A DNA stretch of 57,949 nt, from assembly GCA_016875195.1 (NCBI GenBank), contig VGRY01000020.1, positions 1 through 57,949 of the forward strand, in the 5' to 3' direction. Shown piece after piece: positions 16,968-23,643 of the stretch. The notes beneath the pieces are model-generated. The model was not told the origin of the DNA. It searched no databases and saw only the letters and a list, made by a program, of their open reading frames with translations. The DNA is from Deltaproteobacteria bacterium (GTDB lineage Bacteria; Desulfobacterota; BSN033; UBA1163). How positions within the stretch are numbered: position 1 is the first letter of the stretch; each line of letters begins with the position of its first letter. The position numbers were made by a program, and so were the translations under genes.

Positions 16968-17900
16968 ATGGGGGGGAAACAGGCAGAGACTTATGACGTG
17001 ATCATTATCGGAGGTGGGCCAGCAGGCATGACTGCTGGACTTTACACCTCAAGGGCCAGACTTAAGACTCTTTTGATTGAAAACGCTCTCTTCGGTGGCC
17101 AGATGACGACCACCGAATTGATTGAAAACTACCCGGGCTTTCCACAGGGGGTGAGTGGTGATGAATTAAGCCGGCTCATGGAGGAGCAAGCAAAAAGGTT
17201 TGGAATGGAGACGATCAGTGATGATGTAACCGAGGTTGGTTTAGAAAATGGCTTAAAAAAAGTGAAGACCTATGGAGGAGAATATGTTTGCCGGGCACTC
17301 ATCATCTGCACCGGGACGGAATATCGTAAATTGGGCGTACCCGGAGAAGAAGAATTTAGAGGCAGAGGGATTTCCTATTGCGCGACCTGTGATGGAGCTT
17401 TCTTCAAGGATAGCCGGATTATTGTGGTGGGAGGCGGAGATTCAGCGCTTACCGAAGCCCTCTTTCTTACGAAGTTTGTCAGCGAGCTGACGATTATCCA
17501 TCGCAGAGACGCCCTACGGGCGACAAAGATCTATCAGGAGAGAGCGCTCAGCAATCCGAAAATAAAATTCCTTTGGAATTCTGTGGTCCATGAAATCAAG
17601 GGAGATAGCGTGGTTCGCTCAGTCGTTGTGAAAAACGTAAAGACCGGGGAAACGAAAGAAGTGGAGATAGAAGGTGCTTTTCTTTTTGTTGGATTAATGC
17701 CAAGGACTCACTTTCTAAAAGAGCTAGTTCAAATGGATGAGACAGGATATATCATCACAAATGAGAATTGCGAAACTTCGACCAAGGGTATCTTCGCCGC
17801 AGGGGATTGCCGGAAGAAACTGCTGCGTCAGATTTCGACTTCTGTAGGAGACGGGGCAACAGCAGCCTTTGCGGCAGAAAAGTATCTGGAAGAAGGGTAA
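16968..17900 (+). CDS. trxB: Thioredoxin-disulfide reductase
   Basis: A 310-residue FAD/NAD(P)H flavoenzyme that reduces thioredoxin. The FAD dinucleotide fold IIGGGPAGMTAGLY is at residues 13-26, the redox pair is Cys138-Ala-Thr-Cys141, and the pyridine nucleotide fold is VVGGGDSALTEALFL. The C-terminal FAD motif is TKGIFAAGDCR. Length and CATC motif are those of the low-molecular-weight bacterial enzyme. No thioredoxin gene is adjacent. Confidence 0.96.
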   Translation: MGGKQAETYDVIIIGGGPAGMTAGLYTSRARLKTLLIENALFGGQMTTTELIENYPGFPQGVSGDELSRLMEEQAKRFGMETISDDVTEVGLENGLKKVKTYGGEYVCRALIICTGTEYRKLGVPGEEEFRGRGISYCATCDGAFFKDSRIIVVGGGDSALTEALFLTKFVSELTIIHRRDALRATKIYQERALSNPKIKFLWNSVVHEIKGDSVVRSVVVKNVKTGETKEVEIEGAFLFVGLMPRTHFLKELVQMDETGYIITNENCETSTKGIFAAGDCRKKLLRQISTSVGDGATAAFAAEKYLEEG

Positions 17901-17930
17901 TGATAGTCTTTGGGTCAAGGTTACAAATAG

Positions 17931-18036
17931 GTTTACGGTGACGATGCTCGTATCGAAACAGGAAGCTCGAACCTTGACATTCGAGTATCCAGCATCCATA
18001 TACGAGTCTCGATACGAGCTTCGACAGCGATAAACG
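17931..18036. repeat. 106-bp inverted-repeat element, copy 2
   Basis: Reverse complement of the element at 9024-9129, and the same length. Ends gtttacggtgacgatgctcg and acgagcttcgacagcgataa are nearly identical between copies, while the central ~35 bp differ. It sits between trxB and a small exported protein gene. Confidence 0.75.
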
Positions 18037-18049
18037 TCATTCTTAATTT

Positions 18050-18412
18050 ATGAGGCGCCAGATATCAACCACTTTTTTGTGCCTTGTATTTCTAATCATT
18101 CCTGTTGCTTCGACCGGCGAGGAGATCAGTAAAGAGGGGTGGCAGGTTCCGGATTTGAAAAATCTTGTCCCTTACTCCATAGTGATACAAAAAGTGGATG
18201 GAGCCGAGAAAGTGATTGAGAGGTTTCATACCCCTGACGGAGGCCATGTCGCGAGAATCAGTGGAAATGGGAAAGTATATGCCTATGCAGTGGACAGAGA
18301 TAGAGAGCCTCCGATTGATTACCTTCTGTTGGATGCAGACGGTTCAGGAAGATTTACGAAAAGATTGAAACCCGACGAAGCCTATATGATCCCGGAATGG
18401 GTCTTCCGGTAA
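18050..18412 (+). CDS. Small exported hypothetical protein
   Basis: A 120-residue protein with a signal peptide (TTFLCLVFLIIPVASTGEE, cleavage near residue 23). The mature part has no recognised domain; LDADGSGRFTK near residues 95-105 resembles a calcium-loop start, but the full EF-hand pattern is absent. The ATG follows the 106-bp repeat by 13 bases with no clear Shine-Dalgarno. Function is unknown. Confidence 0.6.
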   Translation: MRRQISTTFLCLVFLIIPVASTGEEISKEGWQVPDLKNLVPYSIVIQKVDGAEKVIERFHTPDGGHVARISGNGKVYAYAVDRDREPPIDYLLLDADGSGRFTKRLKPDEAYMIPEWVFR

Positions 18413-18580
18413 TCTTTTCACTCTTATGTTTTTTCAATTTACAGTCAAAAAAAGCCAATTTTTAATCCTTCCAGTTTAATCAGATTTGCCAAACTGCAAT
18501 GAATACACCATGTTGAATTGATGGTGCTTATTTGGCATTAATATTGCTCAATACATAACTAAGAGAAAAATCATATATTG

Positions 18581-18786
18581 ACGATAAAGCCAAACCACGA
18601 GTAATCGTGGGACGCCTGCCCACCGAACAGGTGGGAGGCCCACTGTTCCAGAGATGGAGCAGGCGGGGAAAGCTACGGGTCCCAAAAGAAGCCGAAAATT
18701 GGTTTCTTACCTTTAGCTGAGAGCTAAAGGTGATTTTTAGTGAATTTGCAATTGCAAATTCCTGGGATCGCCGGGTTGCCGAAACA
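18581..18786 (+). promoter_or_regulatory. GEMM-I (cyclic-dinucleotide) riboswitch-like leader, expanded
   Basis: Three GEMM-I blocks appear in order. The first is AAACC + stem + GUAA tetraloop + stem + GGGACGC (18591-18615). The second is AAAGCUACGGGUCC (18669-18682). The third is GCCGGGUUGCCGAAA (18770-18784). Two expansions are unusual. A CGCCTGC/GCAGGCG-closed hairpin (18613-18665) sits between GACGC and AAAGC. P3 is lengthened by a perfect 10-bp hairpin plus gattttt (18709-18737) and a 20-bp palindrome (18742-18761). The base corresponding to ligand-contacting G20 reads C here, and a convincing P1 is not visible. A possible promoter is TTGGCA (18532) with CATAAC (18554). It probably controls the two small genes downstream. 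Confidence 0.55.
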
Positions 18787-18893
18787 TTTAACTGACACCG
18801 GACAGGTTGTAGACCCTTTATCTACCTGTCTATGGTCAGACAAAGAAAATGTCGGGGCCCGTGCTTTTCATCCATCACGGGCCTTTTTATTTG
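18785..18893 (+). terminator. Structured platform ending in a strong intrinsic terminator
   Basis: The terminator stem is GGCCCGTG (18856-18863) with CACGGGCC (18876-18883), followed by TTTTTATTT. Upstream, nested stems can form: CTGAC/GTCAG, GACAGGT/ACCTGTC and GTAGA/TCTAC. The riboswitch 3' end (ccgaaacattt) can pair with aaaatgtcgg directly before the terminator, a natural switch between anti-terminated and terminated states. Confidence 0.75.
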
Positions 18894-18923
18894 GCGATTA
18901 TTTTAAACGAGAAGGTGATCAGG

Positions 18924-19115
18924 ATGTCAGGATTAAGAAGGTGTTCTTTTTACCGGGAATATGGAAGTTCGAAGGAGAATAGGCTCCGGGGATATTGCGA
19001 CCTTAACCATAACTGGATCGTTTGCAGGGGGGATATTCAATCCTGCAAAAAGGTCGACCTGCTGAGAAAATGTTTGCTCGAGGAGAAAAGGAGAGAAGGA
19101 GGCGCAAGATGGTAG
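18924..19115 (+). CDS. Small four-cysteine protein A (unknown family)
   Basis: A 63-residue cytoplasmic-looking protein. The ATG at 18924 follows GAAGGTGATCAGG; an upstream in-frame start at 18849 would lie inside the terminator. Cysteines at 7, 25, 34 and 41 (CX17CX8CX6C, plus Cys50) match gene B exactly. The motif GYCDLN...C-R-GDI..C..VD.L.K is shared. The spacing could bind zinc or an iron-sulfur cluster, or form disulfides, but no signal peptide is present. No family is recognised. It is first in a two-gene unit behind a riboswitch-like leader. Confidence 0.72.
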   Translation: MSGLRRCSFYREYGSSKENRLRGYCDLNHNWIVCRGDIQSCKKVDLLRKCLLEEKRREGGARW

Positions 19116-19300
19116 AGGAGAAAGTATGTCGACTTTTCAGAAGACCGGAGGGACTGGGTATGGGAAAAGGGATCGGCTATTGCGACATCGATAGCAGCAG
19201 CACGATCTGCGAGGGAGATGTGTTGTTTTGCGAAAGACCTGATGCCCTGAAGAAATATCTCCGGACGGTATTGGAAGAGATCGAAAAGGAGGAGAAGTAA
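19109..19300 (+). CDS. Small four-cysteine protein B (paralogue of A)
   Basis: A 63-residue protein, the same length as A, aligning without gaps with about 15 identities: Cys7, 25, 34 and 41, GYCD at 23-26, GD at 36-37, Asp45, Leu47, Lys49, Leu51. The ATG at 19109 has AGGAGG six bases upstream and overlaps the end of gene A by seven bases, so the pair is translationally coupled. The C-terminus is a charged helix rich in Glu and Lys. Function is unknown; it probably arose by tandem duplication, and the pair may act as a heterodimer. Confidence 0.75.
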   Translation: MVEEKVCRLFRRPEGLGMGKGIGYCDIDSSSTICEGDVLFCERPDALKKYLRTVLEEIEKEEK

Positions 19301-19425
19301 ACCCCGTTAGAAAGTTTTCAACTTTCTAACGGGAAAGCTCACACGAGGCATTAAACCCCGTGTTCGCTGAAAAGGAAACAACCACCATCCCCGCAGCGGA
19401 GCTGCGGGGCTTTCTAACGGGGTAA
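19299..19425. repeat. CCCCGTTAGAAA-family element, copy 2
   Basis: Starts aaaccccgttagaaag and ends ctttctaacggggtaaa. Internal parts include ttctaacgggaaagctcaca and a ccccgcagcggagctgcgggg hairpin. It directly abuts the stop of gene B. It is the best-conserved partner of the copy at 26403-26560. Confidence 0.78.
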
Positions 19426-19466
19426 AGAAAGAAACAGATTTTTTAAGGTTAGAGCATCCGTTCATA

Positions 19467-19503
19467 AAAGGCCTTCCTGCCCAGGGGAGGCCTTTATTTT
19501 TTC
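19467..19503 (+). terminator. Intrinsic terminator
   Basis: AAAGGCCT (19467-19474) and AGGCCTTT (19488-19495) form a perfect 8-bp stem followed by atttttt. It should end the transcript of the small Cys-protein genes and their repeat tail before the NifU-like gene. Confidence 0.75.
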
Positions 19504-19591
19504 GACATTTCTCATTTTTATGTTATGATTAATCTATGGACCAGCGTTTCAAAAAAATAAGATAACATAAAACTGGAGGAGGTGAGAGGAT

Positions 19592-19810
19592 ATGAGGGAA
19601 AACGTAGAAAAGGCTCTGGAGAAGATTCGCCCCGCTCTGCAAGCGGATGGTGGAGATATCGAATTGATTGATGTGGTTGATGGAGTCGTCAAAGTGAGGC
19701 TGACGGGCGCCTGCGGGGGATGCCCGATGTCACAGATGACCCTGAAGATGGGTGTGGAGAGAGTCCTGAAGCAACAGGTCCCTGAAGTGAAGAGTGTTGA
19801 GACAGCGTAA
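19592..19810 (+). CDS. NifU-like C-terminal domain protein (Fe-S scaffold)
   Basis: A stand-alone Nfu domain of 72 residues that assembles or carries an Fe-S cluster for transfer to apoproteins. The motif CGGCP (Cys41, Cys44) is intact, preceded by PALQADGGDIELIDVVDG. The ATG follows GGAGGTGAGAGGAT. No IscS/IscU genes adjoin it. A chance link with the Cys-rich genes upstream is possible, but a terminator separates them. Confidence 0.94.
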   Translation: MRENVEKALEKIRPALQADGGDIELIDVVDGVVKVRLTGACGGCPMSQMTLKMGVERVLKQQVPEVKSVETA

Positions 19811-19864
19811 GAGGAAGAGGAGCCTCATTCGCACGAAGAGTGGGGGTTCAATCTTCTTTTGCTC

Positions 19865-20833
19865 TTACTCGGGAAAGGGTTTGAAAACCTTTGTAATTTC
19901 CTCTGGAGAATGAAAGAAGGGAGAGAGGCTCAAAGCGAAAGAAAGTTCTTTTCTTCCTTCTTCCATATTCTTCTCTTTTGCATAAATGAGAGCCAAACCG
20001 TAGTAAGTTTCCGCAATCCTTTTGGCAATCAATTTTCCAGTCACATTTTGAACCGTGGACGTCCCCCGATATCGTTCGGCCTCCGAAGCGATAAGTGCCC
20101 TTGATTTAAGAAAGAAGGGTTTTGCTTCCTCTATATTTCCGGTTTGATAGAGACACCAGGCATATCGGTTGAGAAAAAAGGAGCTATTTTCTCTTCCTGA
20201 CTTAAGTATTTGATAATGGGTCAATGCTTGTTTGAATTCTCGAAGTTCGAAAAGAATTTCAACCAGGAGTGACCTCATCTCTTCCAGATCGATCGATGCA
20301 CTAGGCCGGTTGATGGCTTCCTCCAAATATTTCCTCGCTAAATCCCATTGTCCCATTCTTTTGGCAATCAATCCCAGCCCGTAATTCGCATTCGAATGGA
20401 CGGATTGAATATACTCCCGGTCGGCTATAGGATAATCTGCCCAGTAAGGGTTATTGAAATGTGCTAGGGCATATTTAATCATTTTGCGAAATCTGTTTTT
20501 CGCATCTTGATTCTGGCCTTTTGCATAGTCGATCCATGCTAGGCCTTCAACCGTGCTTATATTTTCAGGGTTGATCTGGTAGGCCAATTTAAAAACTTTT
20601 TCCGATTCTTCCATCATGCCCATTTTAAAAAAGACCCATCCCTGGAGAGAAAGCGACCTCTCATTACGAGGTTTCTGGCGTAGAGCAGATTGTAGGTGGG
20701 TTTCGGCATCAGCATAGAGCTGTTTTTGAAAGGCCCTGAGCGCCTGTTCATAGTCAGAAGCTACTTTGATTGATGCGCAGCCTGACAAGATCATACAGAT
20801 AAGGAGGATCGCGGAACCCAGAAATCGAACCAT
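19865..20833 (-). CDS. TPR-repeat lipoprotein
   Basis: A 322-residue protein with a lipoprotein signal ending in ILSGCA (Cys at about residue 19), then a run of TPR helices: FQKQLYADAETHLQSAL, NERSLSLQGWVFFKMGMMEE, NISTVEGLAWIDYAKGQNQD and others to residue ~300. Likely a periplasmic scaffold. It is the last gene of the six-gene minus-strand operon; the gap to the upstream TPR gene is one base. The partner is unknown, but the operon contains an M23 peptidase domain and TPR lipoproteins often serve envelope assemblies. Confidence 0.8.
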   Translation of the reverse strand: MVRFLGSAILLICMILSGCASIKVASDYEQALRAFQKQLYADAETHLQSALRQKPRNERSLSLQGWVFFKMGMMEESEKVFKLAYQINPENISTVEGLAWIDYAKGQNQDAKNRFRKMIKYALAHFNNPYWADYPIADREYIQSVHSNANYGLGLIAKRMGQWDLARKYLEEAINRPSASIDLEEMRSLLVEILFELREFKQALTHYQILKSGRENSSFFLNRYAWCLYQTGNIEEAKPFFLKSRALIASEAERYRGTSTVQNVTGKLIAKRIAETYYGLALIYAKEKNMEEGRKELSFALSLSPFFHSPEEITKVFKPFPE

Positions 20834-20834
20834 C

Positions 20835-21464
20835 TCATTTCCCTCTGATCATTTTTATTCCCACATTGGCTGTGACATGATTGGGCACATACTTCAAAAT
20901 CTCCAGACAAACTTTTTCTGCCTCTTCTCTCTTGTCCTGTTTGAGGAGGGACCATGCCAGTCCGGCTTGCATCTCGATATCCCCGGGATAGCTCTGCAAT
21001 ACCCTTCGATAGTAAGCTTCGGCCTCTTTAAACGATTTCATATTGTAGTAGATGTAGGCGAGTCGGCTGTTGGCCAGATAAGAAGCCTTATCCAGCAGAA
21101 GTATTTCCTTGCCCACTTTTTCTGCCTCGGCCCATCTTCCCTGTGCCATCAGTGGAAGCATGAGCCCCAACCTTGCTTCAACCGAATCCTTATTGAGCCT
21201 GACGGCTTTCTGATAGGTACTGGCAGATTCAGGAAATTTTTTCCCGAGATAGTTAAGCCACCCTAATCGCAGATGGAAGAGATAACTCTTCTCTTCGAGG
21301 CGTTCTATTCGCATCAGAACGAGGATGGCTTCTGCATAGTTCCCTTTTCCCTCCTCATCATAGGACTGCTGGTAGATCTGAGGAATCGATTCCCCTGAGG
21401 CCTGAGTGAGAAAGGGGACTGAGATGAGAAGCAAAATCAATGCAATAGGCCTTCTTGTTTTCAT
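20835..21464 (-). CDS. Exported TPR-repeat protein
   Basis: A 209-residue protein starting at 21464 (AGGGGG six bases upstream); the frame extends to 21503 without a good site. The signal peptide PIALILLLISVPFLTQASG is followed by at least five TPR units (about residues 25-200), for example SYLFHLRLGWLNYLGKKFPE and PGDIEMQAGLAWSLLKQDKR. Probably periplasmic. It is coupled to the downstream TPR lipoprotein and lies 22 bases after the UT-M23 gene. Confidence 0.78.
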   Translation of the reverse strand: MKTRRPIALILLLISVPFLTQASGESIPQIYQQSYDEEGKGNYAEAILVLMRIERLEEKSYLFHLRLGWLNYLGKKFPESASTYQKAVRLNKDSVEARLGLMLPLMAQGRWAEAEKVGKEILLLDKASYLANSRLAYIYYNMKSFKEAEAYYRRVLQSYPGDIEMQAGLAWSLLKQDKREEAEKVCLEILKYVPNHVTANVGIKMIRGK

Positions 21465-21486
21465 GGGACACCCCCTGGTGAGTTCA

Positions 21487-23643
21487 TTATTTTTTATTAT
21501 CAAATCTTATGACTTCGACTTTTTCCCCTTTACGATGAAGATGGCTTTCCACCCACCCCAATCCTTCACGAAATACTGCCCTTGTTTCAATGGGTGGGTA
21601 AGAATGCGGATTTTGTTTTGAAAAATATCCGGAAACAATCAAATTCTCACCATTCAGTCTACATTGATATTCCATCTTCAGGCCCTTACGGTTAAAGAAT
21701 GGAGCCGTTAAGTCCGAGAGGGCTCTTCTCATTTTAGGTAAAAAGTGTCTGAGGGGAAGCGTATCGTGATAGGTCAGATTCTCCCCAGACTCATAAGGGA
21801 CACGCGGTGCAGAGGCATAAAGAATGGAAAGGCCAGAATCGTGACTTCCCTCGAAATCGTAGATGACAAACAAACTATTCTTATTTTCAAAACGAAGACA
21901 GGCCTTGTGGGTCAGGGAAGAAAGACAAAGGTGGCCATAGAGATCGATGGAAGTTTCGACCTCCTCGTTCCACTGCCTGTCTCCGGAACGGCAGATGAGG
22001 GTGATCTTTTGACCAATGGGAAAAATAAAACAGTCGGCGACCACCTGATTTCTATTGACACTTCGGATCCGGTCTCTCTCGTGCGGGACATAAGTGCTGA
22101 TAAGGAGAGAGGATTGTCCTTCGAGGACCACTTCATGAAATTCGCTATGGATTGTGGGTGAACCAATACGGGAGGTTGCCTGCAGGTGGAAGTGGAGGTG
22201 CGGGACAGAAGATCGTCCAGAGTTTCCACAGAGTCCGATGATATCCCCCTTTCTGACGAAGTCTCCCTCCTTGAATCTTGAAGACCCTGCTGCGAGATGG
22301 CAGACCATAGAGAAGCGGGAAGGGCCGTGTTGAATCATCACCAGGTTGCCCCAGTTTTCTTTTAGATTGGGTTCTCCAATCGGGTTGTCCGGAAGATGGG
22401 TAATCACTTTCACGATCTGTCCATCGGCACAGGCAAGGATCGGAAGTTTGTAACAGAGGTAGTCTGAAACCTCCTGGCCTCCATTTTTGAATGGCTTTCC
22501 GGATGAATCTTTGACTTCGAAATCATAGGCATGCTCCCAGAAGGCCTGGTGAGTGGGAGGGGTCGCAGGTCCCTGAGTGCAGGTCCATATTCCGAGAAAG
22601 GGGAGACTGATCGGGTGCTGGAAATGCGAACCAAACCTCATGATCCGGGTTTGGTAATGGAAGAGGTTCGATTCGGGAGTATCGGGTTCGAAGTCAACGG
22701 ATTTGGGATGGGCATCGAGTGTTCTCTGGTTCATCGCGTAGAGGAAGGTAAGAAGGGTAAGGTTAAAGGGAAGGATCAGGACCGGGAGCCCCAGGGATGA
22801 GAGGAGTTCGGCGCTGCTCGCCCACAGGATCGCGCACAGAAGTACTGCCGAGCCTGCAAGGAGAAAGGACGACTTTTGCGGAACAAACCAGACGCCTCCC
22901 ATTGCCATCGAAGTGAGGATGAAATTAAACCCCACTGAGAGATAGAGGTGTTCCATGGGAAAGTTAAACACCCAGCGGATCAATGCCACGGCCATAGCAA
23001 ACCCCATGAATGAGAGGATCGTGGCGATTCGGCTGAAAAGAAGAAGGGCGATGAAGAGGATAGCCCCTGACGCCGCATCAGGGATGAAGAGGATTGCTCC
23101 GAGCGATTTTAGATAACTAATTACAATTTCAAAGAAGGAGAATTCAAAAACGGATGGGGCTACTTCTTTGAGATTGGAGATGATTCCCTGAATGTTCTTG
23201 GAGGCGGACAACACCGGAAAGAAGACCATCAAAAAGGGGAGGGTCAAAACCGGCAGGTTGAAATAGTAACCCAGAAGGGACCGCAAAGCCGCTGTGACCA
23301 GGACGATGAAAAAGAGGGCGGGCAGAAAGACGACCAGAAGCGTAGGATCGGCTTTGAAAAAAAAGGTGAAGGCGAGTCCGATGAGAAGGCCGTTATAACC
23401 AAACATCCCAGTCCGAATCGCCTCACCGCTCAGATTAAGAAGGCGGGCGAAAAGATTACAGAGCAGGACTGAGATGCTCCCTCCGATGAAGAGGTCCGGA
23501 TGGACGGCGGTGGCAACGAACATCAAGGCGCCGACCCGTCGATCCTTGGAGAAAAAGATCTGGGAATAACTGAGGAGAAAGGAATCAAGAACGTCGGACC
23601 ATTTCCCCTTTTTTTTCAAATCGAAATATCGACTCAAATCCAA
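21487..23643 (-). CDS. Urea-transporter-like membrane domain fused to M23 metallopeptidase domain
   Basis: A 718-residue fusion. Residues ~30-305 are a UT-family channel with two pseudo-symmetric halves: GMFGYNGLLIGLAF (79-92) with LPVLTLPF (130-137), and VGFNFILTSMAMGG with LPVLILPFN (286-294). Residues ~360-490 are an M23 (LytM) zinc peptidase domain with His371/Asp374 (HAYD), GNSGRSS, and the His-x-His pair H482/H484. A further ~230-residue beta-rich tail follows. The zinc ligands look intact, so cleavage of a peptide or crosslink is possible. Its start overlaps the decarboxylase stop by ten bases. Whether the channel carries urea or another small amide or amine is unknown. Confidence 0.87.
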   Translation of the reverse strand: MDLSRYFDLKKKGKWSDVLDSFLLSYSQIFFSKDRRVGALMFVATAVHPDLFIGGSISVLLCNLFARLLNLSGEAIRTGMFGYNGLLIGLAFTFFFKADPTLLVVFLPALFFIVLVTAALRSLLGYYFNLPVLTLPFLMVFFPVLSASKNIQGIISNLKEVAPSVFEFSFFEIVISYLKSLGAILFIPDAASGAILFIALLLFSRIATILSFMGFAMAVALIRWVFNFPMEHLYLSVGFNFILTSMAMGGVWFVPQKSSFLLAGSAVLLCAILWASSAELLSSLGLPVLILPFNLTLLTFLYAMNQRTLDAHPKSVDFEPDTPESNLFHYQTRIMRFGSHFQHPISLPFLGIWTCTQGPATPPTHQAFWEHAYDFEVKDSSGKPFKNGGQEVSDYLCYKLPILACADGQIVKVITHLPDNPIGEPNLKENWGNLVMIQHGPSRFSMVCHLAAGSSRFKEGDFVRKGDIIGLCGNSGRSSVPHLHFHLQATSRIGSPTIHSEFHEVVLEGQSSLLISTYVPHERDRIRSVNRNQVVADCFIFPIGQKITLICRSGDRQWNEEVETSIDLYGHLCLSSLTHKACLRFENKNSLFVIYDFEGSHDSGLSILYASAPRVPYESGENLTYHDTLPLRHFLPKMRRALSDLTAPFFNRKGLKMEYQCRLNGENLIVSGYFSKQNPHSYPPIETRAVFREGLGWVESHLHRKGEKVEVIRFDNKK

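Noticed and set aside
18581..18786. Cobalamin riboswitch, suggested by cccactg and ggggaaagc
   Set aside because: The B12 box and the surrounding cobalamin core are absent, and the order of blocks fits GEMM-I better.
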